DNA of 64,000 bases from Acidobacteriota bacterium (GTDB lineage: Bacteria > Acidobacteriota > Blastocatellia > Pyrinomonadales > Pyrinomonadaceae). The notes under the pieces are model-generated. The model did not search any database and had not been told where the DNA came from. It saw nothing but the letters and a program-made list of their open reading frames with translations. Shown here piece by piece: positions 1-9,307 of this stretch (the stretch's first letter is position 1; each line of letters opens with the position of its first letter). The position numbers were made by a program, and so were the translations under genes. Location of the stretch: positions 1 to 64,000 of the forward strand of contig RFGC01000019.1 in the NCBI GenBank assembly GCA_003697135.1. Direction: 5' to 3'.

Positions 1-2
1 CA

Positions 3-265
3 GAAGTGCAGAAGTTTACAAGTTATGAGAGAGACACAGAATCAGGCTTAAACTTTGCTCAAGCAAGGATGTTCGCATACAATCATGGACGCTTTACAAG
101 TCCAGACCCATTAGCCGCAAGAGCAACCCCATTCCGTCCGCAAAGTTGGAATCTCTATGTCTATGTAATCCTTTAAAGTTCATTGACCCAATCGGAATGG
201 TTCCTGGTGATTATTATGACCGACAGGGTGATTTGATTACAACCGACAATAAAAGGGATGTATAA
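3..265 (+). pseudogene. C-terminal remnant of an RHS-repeat protein, frameshifted
   Basis: The frame open from position 3 reads a typical RHS-associated core: YERDTESGLNFAQARMF, then GRFTSPDPLA, then PQSWNLYVYV, and stops at 174-176. The expected continuation NPLKFIDPIGMVPGDYYD is in another frame from about 167 and ends at the stop at 263-265. The core is therefore split by a frameshift near 165-168. RHS proteins are large secreted or surface proteins, often with a toxic C-terminal tip, and the conserved core marks where that tip starts. Here only the 3' end lies in the window. A sequencing error could also explain the break. I see no immunity gene that I recognise beside it. Confidence 0.75.
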
Positions 266-271
266 TGCCCG

Positions 272-481
272 GTGCCACAAAAGAAAAAGGCACGATATGA
301 CGAAAAGGCTTTTTCATTTTGGTATTTTCTTTTCGATGGTCCCGCACCGAGAGATCAGGTAAAAGAGAAACTACAGAATAGATTGGTGAAGTTGATGGGG
401 TCGAAAAGCAAACAGTCGAAGTTGCTTTTGGAAGCACGCAAGAAAGTGTTAGAGGATTGGAGAGAGAGGAGTGCTAAGTAG
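272..481 (+). CDS. Small basic hypothetical protein, possibly the RHS tip
   Basis: A 69-residue frame with a GTG start, very rich in Lys and Arg (for example KARYDEKAF and ARKKVLEDWRERSAK). I do not recognise a family. It lies in the same frame as the second half of the RHS remnant, just after its TAA stop at 263-265. It could be the former C-terminal tip of that protein cut off by a nonsense change, or a small independent gene. There is no convincing ribosome binding site. Between 482 and 676 I see no further gene. Confidence 0.3.
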   Translation: MPQKKKARYDEKAFSFWYFLFDGPAPRDQVKEKLQNRLVKLMGSKSKQSKLLLEARKKVLEDWRERSAK

Positions 482-676
482 AAGATAGTTGTTCTGTAGA
501 GCGGAGCAAAGAAAACAAAAACGATGAATGACTGTGATCTTTAGTGCTTTTTATCCAACAGAGCAATTTTGTGGCAAGAGATTAAAGTAGGTGGGAACAA
601 GAGTAACTGTAATTGGTTTGAAAGTTAAATCTAGACTCTAAGGATCAATCTTTGAGCTTGATGATAATCTCTAAAA

Positions 677-707
677 GAGGCTCTAGGGCGTTTGGGCCTA
701 GAGCCTC
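677..707 (-). terminator. Rho-independent terminator of clpB
   Basis: A perfect 11-bp stem (GAGGCTCTAGG at 677-687, complement at 697-707) with a 9-nt loop sits 6 nt beyond the clpB stop. On the minus strand it is followed by TTTTAGAGATT, a U-rich tail. Confidence 0.85.
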
Positions 708-712
708 AGTTG

Positions 713-3310
713 TTAGGATGCGGAAACTGCGGCTGTCTCAGGAATGAATTTCAGTTGTTCGTTCTCGGCGATCACTCTAACAACCTGACTGCTTTTGATC
801 TCTCCGCTCAGTAGTTTCATAGCAAGCGGATTTTGAATCAGAGTTTGTATAGCTCGCTTAAGCGGTCTAGCTCCGAAAGTCGGATCGTAGCCATGTTTGG
901 CTATGAGTTCCTTCGCAGAAGCATCCAGAATCAGCTTGATGTCTTTCTCCGCAAGCATCTTTTGCAACCTTTCTATTTGCAGGTCAATTATTCGATCAAT
1001 GTGTTCTTTGGTGAGTTGATGGAATATGACGATGTCGTCAATTCTGTTCAAAAACTCAGGTTTGAAGTATTCACGAAGAATTTGCATCACGGCTTCGCGC
1101 ACTCGCACTTCATCGCCACTCAAATTCAGTATCTCACGCGAACCTAAATTCGACGTCATTATTAAAACCGTGTTCTTGAAATCAACTAAACGCCCTTTTG
1201 AATCCGTCAAGCGTCCATCATCGAGAATTTGCAAGAGAATGTTGAAAACGTCTGGATGTGCTTTTTCGATTTCGTCAAACAAAATCACCGAATACGGACG
1301 ACGTCGAACAGCTTCTGTCAATTGACCACCTTCTTCATAACCAACATATCCCGGCGGCGCTCCTATCATGCGTGCAACTGCATGTTTTTCCATGTATTCG
1401 GACATATCGAGCCTAATCATTGCTCTTTCGTCATCGAATAAAAACTCCGCTAATGCTTTAGCAGTTTCCGTTTTACCCACTCCGGTCGGACCTAAGAATA
1501 TGAAAGAACCGATAGGACGATTCGGGTCTTGAAGTCCTGCGCGTGCGCGCCGAACTGCGTTTGCGACAGCCGATAAAGCTTCATCCTGCCCCACGACTCT
1601 TTTCCTGAGATTGTCTTCCATCTTCAAAAGTTTCTGCATTTCGCTTTCAAGCATCTTTGAAACCGGAATACCAGTCCATTTGGCAACAACTTCGGCTACG
1701 TCTTCTTCCGTTACTTCTTCCTTCAGGAAAACACTTTCTTTCTGAAGTTCAGCCAATTTTGCCTGTTCTTCTGCAAGCTGTTTTTCAAGTTCTGGGATTT
1801 TTCCGTAACGAAGTTCCGCCGCTTTTTGCAAATCTCCTACATTCTGCGATCTTTCAAGTTCGAGTTTCGCTTGCTCGATTTGTTCTTTTATGGAGCGAAT
1901 TTTCTCGATTTTTTCTTTTTCAGCTTGCCATTTTGCCTTCATCTGACTTGATTTTTCCTTTAGATCAGCAATTTTCTTTTCGATCTCGGCAAGCCTTTCT
2001 TTTGCTTTTTCGTCCGTTTCTCTCGAAAGAGCCTGCCTTTCAATCTGAAGTTGAAGGATTTCCCTTTCGAGTTCATCAATTTCTTGAGGCATGCTGTCAA
2101 TCTCGATTCTAAGACGCGAGGCGGCTTCGTCAATTAAGTCAATTGCCTTATCTGGCAGAAACCTATCGGTGATATAACGATGCGAAAGAGTAGCTGCGGC
2201 GACTATAGCAGAATCCGTTATCCGAACTCCGTGATGAACCTCATACCTTTCTTTCAAACCACGCAATATCGAAATCGTTTCCTCAACCGAAGGCTCGCCA
2301 ACATAAACCTTTTGGAATCGGCGTTCCAAAGCTTTGTCCTTCTCGATGTATTTTTGATACTCATTCAAAGTAGTTGCGCCTATGCATCTTAGAATTCCTC
2401 TTGCCAAAGCAGGTTTGAGCATGTTGGAAGCATCAATAGCGCCTTCTGCTGCGCCTGCACCAACTAAGGTGTGAATCTCATCAATGAACATGATTATTTG
2501 ACCTTCGGCTCTTTCGATTTCTTTCAAAACAGCTTTCAGTCTATCTTCAAATTCACCGCGATATTTTGCACCGGCGAGCATCGCTCCAAGGTCTAGTGCG
2601 ACAAGGCGTTTGTTCTTGAGAGTTTCCGGGACATCGCCCGAGACAATTCTCTGCGCTAATCCCTCGACAATTGCGGTTTTTCCTACGCCCGGTTCACCTA
2701 TCAAAACAGGATTGTTTTTGGTTCTACGCGATAGAACTTGAATCGTTCGGCGTATTTCGTCATCTCTTCCGATGACGGGATCGAGCTTTCCTTTGCGAGC
2801 AAGCTCTGTTAAATCAGTTGCGTATTTTTCAAGAGCCTGAAAGTTCTCTTCAGCATTCGGATCGGTGATTCGGCTTCCGCCACGCAGCTGCTCTACAACT
2901 TTCAAAATATTCTCTCTGCTCGCACCATTTGCACGAAGAATTCGCCCTGCATCACCACCTTTTTCATCAGCAATCGCAAGTAAGAGATGTTCAGTCGAAA
3001 TGTATTCATCTTGCATTCTCTCGGCTTCTTTTTGCGCCGCTTGAAAGATAGTGTTGGTGCGCGATCCAAAATACTGCTGTCCGCCCGTAACTTGCGGAAA
3101 TCTTTTGATTACATCTTCAACTTCGGCAAGGATTCCATTTGGATTAGCCCCAATCTTGCCTAATATCGAACGCGCTACTCCTTCTTTTTGCTTCAGCATT
3201 CCAGCTAAGATATGTTCAGGCTCAACTTGCTGATGCTGATGCGTCATAGCTATTTGAATAGCCTCTTGAATGGCTTCCTGCCCGCGAACTGTGAATTTAT
3301 CGAATCTCAT
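713..3310 (-). CDS. clpB: ATP-dependent disaggregase ClpB
   Basis: An 865-residue Hsp100 chaperone that works with DnaK to pull apart heat-aggregated proteins in the cytoplasm. Visible in order are the double Clp N-domain (1-145), the first AAA+ domain with Walker A GEPGVGKT (205-212) and Walker B IDEIH (276-280), the long coiled-coil middle domain (about 405-525) that separates ClpB from ClpA/ClpC, WTGIPV (545-550), and the second AAA+ domain with GPTGVGKT (607-614). Length is normal for the family. The start is fixed by a strong Shine-Dalgarno AAGGAGG at 3318-3324. It lies downstream of hsp20 on the same strand but a terminator separates them, so it probably has its own promoter. Confidence 0.98.
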   Translation of the reverse strand: MRFDKFTVRGQEAIQEAIQIAMTHQHQQVEPEHILAGMLKQKEGVARSILGKIGANPNGILAEVEDVIKRFPQVTGGQQYFGSRTNTIFQAAQKEAERMQDEYISTEHLLLAIADEKGGDAGRILRANGASRENILKVVEQLRGGSRITDPNAEENFQALEKYATDLTELARKGKLDPVIGRDDEIRRTIQVLSRRTKNNPVLIGEPGVGKTAIVEGLAQRIVSGDVPETLKNKRLVALDLGAMLAGAKYRGEFEDRLKAVLKEIERAEGQIIMFIDEIHTLVGAGAAEGAIDASNMLKPALARGILRCIGATTLNEYQKYIEKDKALERRFQKVYVGEPSVEETISILRGLKERYEVHHGVRITDSAIVAAATLSHRYITDRFLPDKAIDLIDEAASRLRIEIDSMPQEIDELEREILQLQIERQALSRETDEKAKERLAEIEKKIADLKEKSSQMKAKWQAEKEKIEKIRSIKEQIEQAKLELERSQNVGDLQKAAELRYGKIPELEKQLAEEQAKLAELQKESVFLKEEVTEEDVAEVVAKWTGIPVSKMLESEMQKLLKMEDNLRKRVVGQDEALSAVANAVRRARAGLQDPNRPIGSFIFLGPTGVGKTETAKALAEFLFDDERAMIRLDMSEYMEKHAVARMIGAPPGYVGYEEGGQLTEAVRRRPYSVILFDEIEKAHPDVFNILLQILDDGRLTDSKGRLVDFKNTVLIMTSNLGSREILNLSGDEVRVREAVMQILREYFKPEFLNRIDDIVIFHQLTKEHIDRIIDLQIERLQKMLAEKDIKLILDASAKELIAKHGYDPTFGARPLKRAIQTLIQNPLAMKLLSGEIKSSQVVRVIAENEQLKFIPETAAVSAS

Positions 3311-3366
3311 CTCTTTTCCTCCTTATTCTTCATACAACCAGTTTTGCTTTTTGAATGTGCCAAATC

Positions 3367-3401
3367 AACAAAAGCAAGGCTAACTTTGCCTTGCTTTTGT
3401 T
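3367..3401 (-). terminator. Terminator between hsp20 and clpB
   Basis: A perfect 14-bp inverted repeat (arms 3367-3380 and 3388-3401, 7-nt loop). Read on the minus strand the 3' arm ends in GCTTTTGTT, giving a U-rich end. It lies 33 nt after the hsp20 stop. Confidence 0.75.
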
Positions 3402-3434
3402 TTCAAAATCGAAGCCAAGCCTTTAGTCCACAGT

Positions 3435-3914
3435 TTACGCACTTTTGCCTTCAGCTGCGGAAGCACTCCCAGAAGTCGCCTTGATTTCAATGCGACGTGG
3501 TTTGGCTTCTTCACGCTTGGCTATAGTCACTCTAAGAAGTCCGTTGTCAAACTCTGCCTTGATGTCATCCGGGTTTACTGTTGGTGGCAGAGTAAACGAA
3601 CGGGTAAAGCTACCATATCGACGTTCAATTCGATGATAGTTATCGCTTTCTTCCTTCTTCTCAAACTTTCTTTCACCCTGAATCGTTAAAACATTATTCT
3701 CAATTGAGATGTTGACATCTTCAGGCTTCATTCCCGGAAGCTCGGCTTCGATAACAACTTGATCCTTGTTCTCAAAAATGTCCACACTCGGAGTCCATGC
3801 TCCTGTGATTAGCTCATCATCGAAGCCACGGAAGAAAGTCGTGTTGAACAAACGATTCATTTCTTCTTGCAAGCTACGAAGCTCACGAATCGGATCGTAT
3901 CTGACTATGTTCAT
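3435..3914 (-). CDS. Small heat-shock protein, Hsp20 / alpha-crystallin family
   Basis: A 159-residue holdase that binds unfolding proteins until ClpB/DnaK can refold them. The N-terminus (MNIVRYDPIRELRSLQEEM) and the alpha-crystallin domain (about 45-145; WTPSVDIFE, AELPGMKPEDV, YGSFTRSFTLP, AEFDNGLLRVTIAKRE) match bacterial class A small heat-shock proteins. The start at 3914 is chosen over a longer frame because AGGAGGT at 3921-3927 lies just upstream. The longer frame reaches back over the promoter. Its position just upstream of clpB fits a joint role in protein rescue. Confidence 0.96.
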   Translation of the reverse strand: MNIVRYDPIRELRSLQEEMNRLFNTTFFRGFDDELITGAWTPSVDIFENKDQVVIEAELPGMKPEDVNISIENNVLTIQGERKFEKKEESDNYHRIERRYGSFTRSFTLPPTVNPDDIKAEFDNGLLRVTIAKREEAKPRRIEIKATSGSASAAEGKSA

Positions 3915-3954
3915 AACTTCACCTCCTTTTTCTAAAATTTTCATTGTTGATTCT

Positions 3955-3989
3955 ACTTTTATCATAAAAGTTGAGTAGTTGTTTGTCAA
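3955..3989 (-). promoter_or_regulatory. hsp20 sigma70-type promoter with overlapping palindrome
   Basis: On the minus strand a perfect -35 TTGACA (3984-3989) is followed by a 17-bp spacer and -10 TATGAT (3961-3966). A 17-bp palindrome, ACTTTTAT-C-ATAAAAGT (3955-3971), sits over the -10 box and could be an operator. No complete CIRCE element is present. Confidence 0.75.
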
Positions 3990-4147
3990 GCATTTTGAGT
4001 GAAAATTTTTCAACTTGTAGCAAAAAATTTTTTATGAAACAAAAATCGTTTTCCATTTTGAGAAAGCGGCTTCTGTAGATGACACGAAGAAACTTATGAG
4101 TTAGTATTTTCCGAGAAGTTAAATTTACGAAACTCAAAAGCAAAGAT

Positions 4148-5248
4148 ATGAGAGGGTTAGACAGTTTCAAGACTGTTACTAGAGAGTTTTATATTATTCC
4201 ACTTGCTATTCTTGGCGCTTTTTTGGTTGGTGGAGTCTTCATTCTGATCATTGGTGACGATCCGATAAGCACCTACCGAATCCTTCTTTCAAATTCTTTC
4301 GGATCGGCAAAAGACATAGGCTACACGCTTTTTTATGCGACGCCTTTGATTTTTACAGGGCTTTCAGTAGCAGTAGCTTTTCGATGCGGACTTTTCAACA
4401 TAGGCGCTGAAGGTCAGCTTTACGTTGCCGCCTTTGCAACTGCTTGGATCGGAATTAAATTTGGCGGTGTCATAGTGAAAATTTCTGGAAACGAGCAAAA
4501 CTGGTCATGGATGAACTTGCCCTCATTCCTTTTGGTGCCTTTGTGTATTCTAACCGCCGTTGTGGTTGGCGGAATCTGGGGAGCGATTCCGGGTATTTTA
4601 AGAGCGAAATTCGGTTCTAGTGAGGTAATAAACACTATAATGCTGAATTTCATAGCAATTGCTTTGACGGGATATTTGACGCAATACCATTATCGAATAC
4701 CGGGAGACCCGATTTTGCAGACAGCACCAATTGGCACAAATGCTTATATTCCTCAACTAAACGAATTTTTCTCTTTCATTCCAAAAGACGTTCCGCTTAA
4801 TGTTTCGTTCCTGATCGCCGTTTTGATGTGCTTTGTTGTTTACATTTTTCTGTGGCGGACAAAATGGGGATACGAACTCAGAGCGGTCGGCGAAAATCCT
4901 TCTGCCGCTGAATACGGCGGTATCTCAACAAAAAAACAAATAGTCATTGCAATGACCTTAGCAGGAGCACTGGCAGGCATGGTCGCTATCGGCGAAGTAT
5001 TGGGCGACAGGCATCGCTACTTCCATGATTTTTCCGGTGAAGTTGGATTTTTAGGCATTGCAGTAGCGCTTTTAGGTAGAAATCATCCGCTCGGAGTTTT
5101 CCTTGCCGCATTGTTTTTCGCCGTTTTGATACGCGGCGAAATTTTCGTTGATGCTTTCACAAAGCATGTTTCAAAAGACATAGGCTTAATTCTGCAAGCA
5201 ATCGTAATAATTTTCGTTGCATGTATGGAAAAGTATTCGAGAAAATAA
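4148..5248 (+). CDS. ABC transporter permease, nucleoside/simple-sugar type (NupP-like)
   Basis: A 366-residue inner-membrane permease of the BPD_transp_2 family with about eight to ten hydrophobic segments. Key stretches are YATPLIFTGLSVAVAFRCGLFNIGAEGQ (split here into its known halves) and RAVGENPSAAEYGGIS, the conserved loop of BmpA-linked nucleoside importers. Family members import nucleosides with a second permease, an ATPase and a lipoprotein. None of those is adjacent. The partner permease is probably the gene at 21804-22712. Divergent from hsp20. The Shine-Dalgarno is weak. Confidence 0.88.
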   Translation: MRGLDSFKTVTREFYIIPLAILGAFLVGGVFILIIGDDPISTYRILLSNSFGSAKDIGYTLFYATPLIFTGLSVAVAFRCGLFNIGAEGQLYVAAFATAWIGIKFGGVIVKISGNEQNWSWMNLPSFLLVPLCILTAVVVGGIWGAIPGILRAKFGSSEVINTIMLNFIAIALTGYLTQYHYRIPGDPILQTAPIGTNAYIPQLNEFFSFIPKDVPLNVSFLIAVLMCFVVYIFLWRTKWGYELRAVGENPSAAEYGGISTKKQIVIAMTLAGALAGMVAIGEVLGDRHRYFHDFSGEVGFLGIAVALLGRNHPLGVFLAALFFAVLIRGEIFVDAFTKHVSKDIGLILQAIVIIFVACMEKYSRK

Positions 5249-5255
5249 AAAAAGA

Positions 5256-8200
5256 ATGAAGAAGAAAGAAAAAGCCGAGAACGTAGTAACAAAGGCTATC
5301 AAGAGTTCTAGAAACTTCTTCTTCATTTGGGCTTCCGAAAAAATCGTTTCAACAACACGGCGGCTAAAGCAAGCTAAAAAATTGTTTTTTGCTCTTTTGG
5401 TTGTTGGCGTATTTTCAGCCCAAAAAACTTTCCTAGACTTTGCGATTTCAGATTTTCTTGCAAATACGGCTATCGAAAACAAAGCTCTTGCCGAAAAGGC
5501 ACAATCTAACACAAAAATTTTCAAGGAAGTTAAGCCACAAGTCTTCAAAGCGGTAAAATTCGCAGTTTCCGATCCTGTAAGCAGTTTTGGTCCTGCTCAA
5601 CCTGAAGAGGGAAAAAGCAGCCGGAAAATGGGTCGTGCAGAAGAGCAAGCCCGCAAGGTGCCAAACAGATTGCCTTTCCGCAAACAAATCCAAGGAGCAA
5701 TTCACGATGTAGAAAGAAATTTTGCTGAAATTTCATCCTTACCGATGCCTTCGCCTTCGCTTTCATTTGAAGGTATTTCAAGCAACGATAATGCCGCCGC
5801 TTATGGATTTCGCATAATTCCACCTGATACGAACGGCGATGTTGGCTTAAATCATTACGTTCAAGCTGTCAATTCACTGGTTCGTGTTTTCGATAAGCAA
5901 GGGAATCCGCTCACACCACCGTTTAAGCTCAGCAGTCTCTTCTCATCTCTCGGAACTCCCTGCTCTCGACGGGACGATGGCGATCCGATAGTTTTATATG
6001 ACCCGCTCGCAGACAGATGGATTATAAGTCAGTTTTGCATTTTATTCCCACCGTTCCGCCAGATGATAGCAGTCTCGAAATCACCCGATCCAACGGGCGA
6101 ATTCTATGTTTATGAATTCGTAATGCCAAACGTAAAGTTAAATGATTATCCCAAATTAGCTGTTTGGACAGACGCAATCTATATGTCCACAGACCAATTT
6201 TTGGGAAGCGACTATGCAGGTTCGGGAGTTTTTGCTTTTAATAAAATAAAACTTTATTCGGGCGCTACTGATGCGAATTACATTTACTTCGATCTAGCGT
6301 CGCCTACGACGATTCGACTAGGAAATCTTTTGCCAGCAGATTTAGACGGACTAAACCTTCCGCCAGAAGGAATGCCGGGAATCTTTGTTGGCTATACAGC
6401 AACAGAATACGGCGATCCGCTCGACGCAATTCGCCTTTTTGAATTTCGAGCTGATTTTAACAATCCGTTGAATTCAACATTCGCCGAAAGAGCCGAAAGT
6501 CCCATACCGGTTGCACCTTTTGATCCTACATCTCCCGCCGGTAGAGCCGACATTCAACAACCTCCTCCGGGTGAAGCGCTTGATTCTCAATCCGATAGGT
6601 TGATGTATCGAGTTGCTTACAGAAACTTTGGTAGTTACGATTCTCTGGTTTTTAATCAAACGGTGCGAATATCAGCAGTAGGCGAAACTTATCGCGCAGG
6701 CGTGCGCGTTTATGAACTCAGGAGAAACTCGCCGAATTCAGCATTTCAGGTTAATTTTCAAGCAACCATCGGCGAAATAGAAAACAGCCGATGGATGGCA
6801 AGCGCCGCTCAAGACCATCAAGGAAATATCGCCGTCGGATATAGTTTTGCAAGTGAACAAAAGAAACCTTCAATTCTCTACACCGGAAGACTTTCGACCG
6901 ATCCGCCGGGAACATTTCGCATCGAAACGCCTTTGGTCATTGGAACTGGCGTCCAAACAGCATTCGGCTTCCGCTGGGGAGATTATTCGCAGATGAGCAT
7001 TGACCCAAGCGACGATTGCTCGTTTTGGCTAACGAATGAATACTACACGCTTGAAAGTCAAGAAGAAAGCCCCTTCGGTTGGCTCACCAGAATCGGAAAA
7101 TTCAGATTTCCTGAGTGTAGCGATGCGCCACGTGCCGTAATCACAGGCGTTGTAACGAATGCTGAAAATGGCCAGCCGATCCAGAGCGCAGTTATCCGAA
7201 CGTTAGACTACTTCAGAAGCACAAACGAGTTCGGACAATACGGAAATTTATCGTTGCTTCCGGGAACCTACAACCTAACCGCAACAGCACGAGGATTTCG
7301 TCCGAAAAGTCTTGCGGTTTCTGTATCGAACGGACAAACACTGATTCAAAACTTTGCGCTAGAACCAACGGCGGTTTTAGAAATACAAAACGTCGAGATT
7401 CTCTCAGAAAACTGCGTTGCAAACGAAGCGATAGAACCGGGCGAAACCGTAACGATGAATATAAAACTCAAGAATACGGGCATGAAAGCTACGCAGAATC
7501 TAACGGCGAGTTTGCAGTCTTCGGGCGGAGTGATAAATCAATCTCCACCGCAAAATTATGGCGTATTGCTTCCCAATGGAGAAGGGATTGCTCGCCCCTT
7601 CACTTTCACCGTGTCACCAGATTTAAGCTGTGGAGATGAAATAACTTTAACTCTCGATCTTCGAGACAGAACAGAAGATCTCGGAACAGTTTCGATAAGC
7701 CTGAACACTGGGATTAAGCGCATCGCTTTGCAGGAAAATTTCGATAGGAGCGAGAACTTACCAGTGGGTTGGACAACGAGCGCTTCTGGCGGACAGCAAA
7801 ATTGGGTCATAAGCAGTAACCGTCAAGTTTCACCTAGAAATTCAGCCTTCTCCTCTTGCTCAACGCAAATCGGCATAAATCAACTTGAAACTCCGAGTTT
7901 TCCGATAAATTCTACGCAAGCCGAGTTGAGTTTTAAGAACTGGTATGAGCTTGAATCAACTTTCTTGAGAAACAAGCTCTATGACGGTGCCGTTTTGGAA
8001 ATCAAGATAGGTGATGGCGATTGGCAAGACATAGAATCAGCAGGCGGGTTCTTTTTGCAGGGTGGATACGACGGAGTAATTGATAGTTGTTGCCAAAACC
8101 CGCTTGCAGGAAGGCGCGCTTGGTCCGGTAGAAGCGGCGTCAATCAAACCGCTGAATTCGTAACTGCTAGAGTGAAGTTACCTATTAGCTCCGCAGGTCA

Positions 8201-9158
8201 AAACGTGAAACTCCGTTGGCGTGTCGGGACCGACCAGGGAACAGCCCGCGAAGGGCAATACATTGACGACGTTTTGGTAACCGATGGATACACTTGCGCT
8301 TGCAGGCTTTCGAGAAAAAGCATTTTTGATTTCGACGGCGACGGGAAAACGGATTTATCGGTCTTTCGCCCGTCTGACTCCGAAAATGAACCTGATTTCT
8401 ACATTAAACAAAGCGGAAGCGGTAATCTCACGGGGGCATTTTGGGGCAGCATCGGCGATATTGCTGTCAACGCTGATTACGACGGCGACGGACGATTTGA
8501 CTTCGCAGTCTTTCGTCCTTCAACAGGCACATGGTTCATTCTGCAAAGCGCAACAGGGACAATCCTGGTGAGAAATTTTGGATTATCAGCCGACAGGCTA
8601 GTTCCTGCAGACTTTGACGGCGATGGACGCGCCGATTTAGCAGTCTTTCGCCCTTCGGAAGGTAACTGGTATATTTCGCTGAGCGGAAGAAATGGCGAGA
8701 CAACAACGAAAAAGTTTGGAATCCAAGAAGATTTGCCTATCTCCGGCGATTTCGATGGTGATGGACGCGCTGATATAGCTGTTTTCCGACCGTCAACCGG
8801 TTTTTGGTTTATCTTGCGAAGCTCCGATGAAACTTTGCGTTCCATAAAATTCGGCATAAACGGTGATCGCCCGATTACAGGTGATTTCGATGGCGACGGA
8901 CGAGCTGATATAGCCGTTTTTCGTCCATCAAACGGAACTTGGTATTTTTTAGCCAGCCAGAGAGGCTTTTATTCAGTTAAATTCGGCACAGAAAACGATA
9001 GAATCTTGCAAGCCGACTTTGATGGCGATGGACGCGCCGATATAGCAGTTTTCAGAAACGGCAACTGGTTGTATTTGCAAAGCTCCGATGGCACTTTCAA
9101 AAACTTCCAATTTGGCTTACCTAACGATATTCCTGTGCCTTCTATCTTCGTGCCGTAA
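5256..9158 (+). CDS. Large secreted multidomain protein with C-terminal FG-GAP/VCBS repeats
   Basis: About 1300 residues. I chose the ATG at 5256, 7 nt after the permease stop, over an upstream ATG inside the permease. A basic N-terminus of about 44 residues precedes a single hydrophobic helix (KKLFFALLVVGVF), an unusual late signal or anchor. Then come a propeller-like domain common in secreted proteins of this group (PPDTNGDVGLNHYVQAVN, GDPIVLYDPLADRWIISQF), a carboxypeptidase-regulatory-like beta domain (about 629-703, ITGVVTNAENGQPIQSAVI), a CARDB-like domain (about 708-820), a MAM/jelly-roll-like region (about 826-1020) and six calcium-binding-type repeats (1024 to the end). The likely location is outside the cell or at the surface. 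No catalytic motif is seen, so function is unknown; adhesion or surface binding is inference. Confidence 0.85.
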   Translation: MKKKEKAENVVTKAIKSSRNFFFIWASEKIVSTTRRLKQAKKLFFALLVVGVFSAQKTFLDFAISDFLANTAIENKALAEKAQSNTKIFKEVKPQVFKAVKFAVSDPVSSFGPAQPEEGKSSRKMGRAEEQARKVPNRLPFRKQIQGAIHDVERNFAEISSLPMPSPSLSFEGISSNDNAAAYGFRIIPPDTNGDVGLNHYVQAVNSLVRVFDKQGNPLTPPFKLSSLFSSLGTPCSRRDDGDPIVLYDPLADRWIISQFCILFPPFRQMIAVSKSPDPTGEFYVYEFVMPNVKLNDYPKLAVWTDAIYMSTDQFLGSDYAGSGVFAFNKIKLYSGATDANYIYFDLASPTTIRLGNLLPADLDGLNLPPEGMPGIFVGYTATEYGDPLDAIRLFEFRADFNNPLNSTFAERAESPIPVAPFDPTSPAGRADIQQPPPGEALDSQSDRLMYRVAYRNFGSYDSLVFNQTVRISAVGETYRAGVRVYELRRNSPNSAFQVNFQATIGEIENSRWMASAAQDHQGNIAVGYSFASEQKKPSILYTGRLSTDPPGTFRIETPLVIGTGVQTAFGFRWGDYSQMSIDPSDDCSFWLTNEYYTLESQEESPFGWLTRIGKFRFPECSDAPRAVITGVVTNAENGQPIQSAVIRTLDYFRSTNEFGQYGNLSLLPGTYNLTATARGFRPKSLAVSVSNGQTLIQNFALEPTAVLEIQNVEILSENCVANEAIEPGETVTMNIKLKNTGMKATQNLTASLQSSGGVINQSPPQNYGVLLPNGEGIARPFTFTVSPDLSCGDEITLTLDLRDRTEDLGTVSISLNTGIKRIALQENFDRSENLPVGWTTSASGGQQNWVISSNRQVSPRNSAFSSCSTQIGINQLETPSFPINSTQAELSFKNWYELESTFLRNKLYDGAVLEIKIGDGDWQDIESAGGFFLQGGYDGVIDSCCQNPLAGRRAWSGRSGVNQTAEFVTARVKLPISSAGQNVKLRWRVGTDQGTAREGQYIDDVLVTDGYTCACRLSRKSIFDFDGDGKTDLSVFRPSDSENEPDFYIKQSGSGNLTGAFWGSIGDIAVNADYDGDGRFDFAVFRPSTGTWFILQSATGTILVRNFGLSADRLVPADFDGDGRADLAVFRPSEGNWYISLSGRNGETTTKKFGIQEDLPISGDFDGDGRADIAVFRPSTGFWFILRSSDETLRSIKFGINGDRPITGDFDGDGRADIAVFRPSNGTWYFLASQRGFYSVKFGTENDRILQADFDGDGRADIAVFRNGNWLYLQSSDGTFKNFQFGLPNDIPVPSIFVP
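8325..9080 (+). repeat. Six in-frame FG-GAP/VCBS coding repeats
   Basis: The motif D(F/Y)DGDGR.D.AVFRPS recurs at about 8328, 8475, 8610, 8748, 8883 and 9018, a period of 135-147 nt (45-49 residues). The DxDGDGxxD loops resemble calcium-binding loops of beta-propeller blades. Codons differ between copies, so the repeats are old rather than recent duplications. Confidence 0.9.
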
Positions 9159-9213
9159 ATTTGAGTCAATCCAGTAAAACTTACCAAATTCACAAAACAC
9201 CAGAAACGCAAAT

Positions 9214-9286
9214 TTCGATTTATCGAATAACACTTTGTTTTTTCAGCCCATCGAATCTTGACATAAAAGTAATGATTTGAGATTCT
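9214..9286 (+). promoter_or_regulatory. Candidate promoter and operator of the rrf2-suf operon
   Basis: A perfect -35 TTGACA lies at 9258-9263. At 17-bp spacing the -10 is GATTCT (9281-9286), a poor match, as expected of a regulated promoter. TTCTAGAA, an 8-bp palindrome, overlaps it. Upstream, TTCGAT-TT-ATCGAA (9214-9227) is an inverted repeat. Either could be the binding site of the Rrf2 regulator encoded directly downstream. Confidence 0.45.
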
Positions 9287-9307
9287 AGAAATTGAAAGCC
9301 CTGCAAT

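Noticed and set aside
469-477. GAGTGCTAA, one arm of a CIRCE heat-shock operator
   Set aside because: The second arm is missing, and it is far from the 5' end of clpB. The same holds for TTAGCACTC at 43848-43856.
3311-3366. A clpB promoter (TTGGCA with TTGTAT)
   Set aside because: The spacing between boxes is about 20 bp, so I could not support it.
3915-4013. A longer hsp20 start at 4013
   Set aside because: That frame runs back over the promoter, while a strong Shine-Dalgarno sits before the start at 3914.
8477-8857. A 126-codon minus-strand frame in the repeat region
   Set aside because: It is the antisense of the FG-GAP repeats and itself repetitive; it has no ribosome binding site.
8325-9080. 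Repeats that could be mistaken for a CRISPR array
   Set aside because: They are 135-147 nt apart, lie in one open frame and encode calcium-loop motifs. Spacers are not unique sequences.
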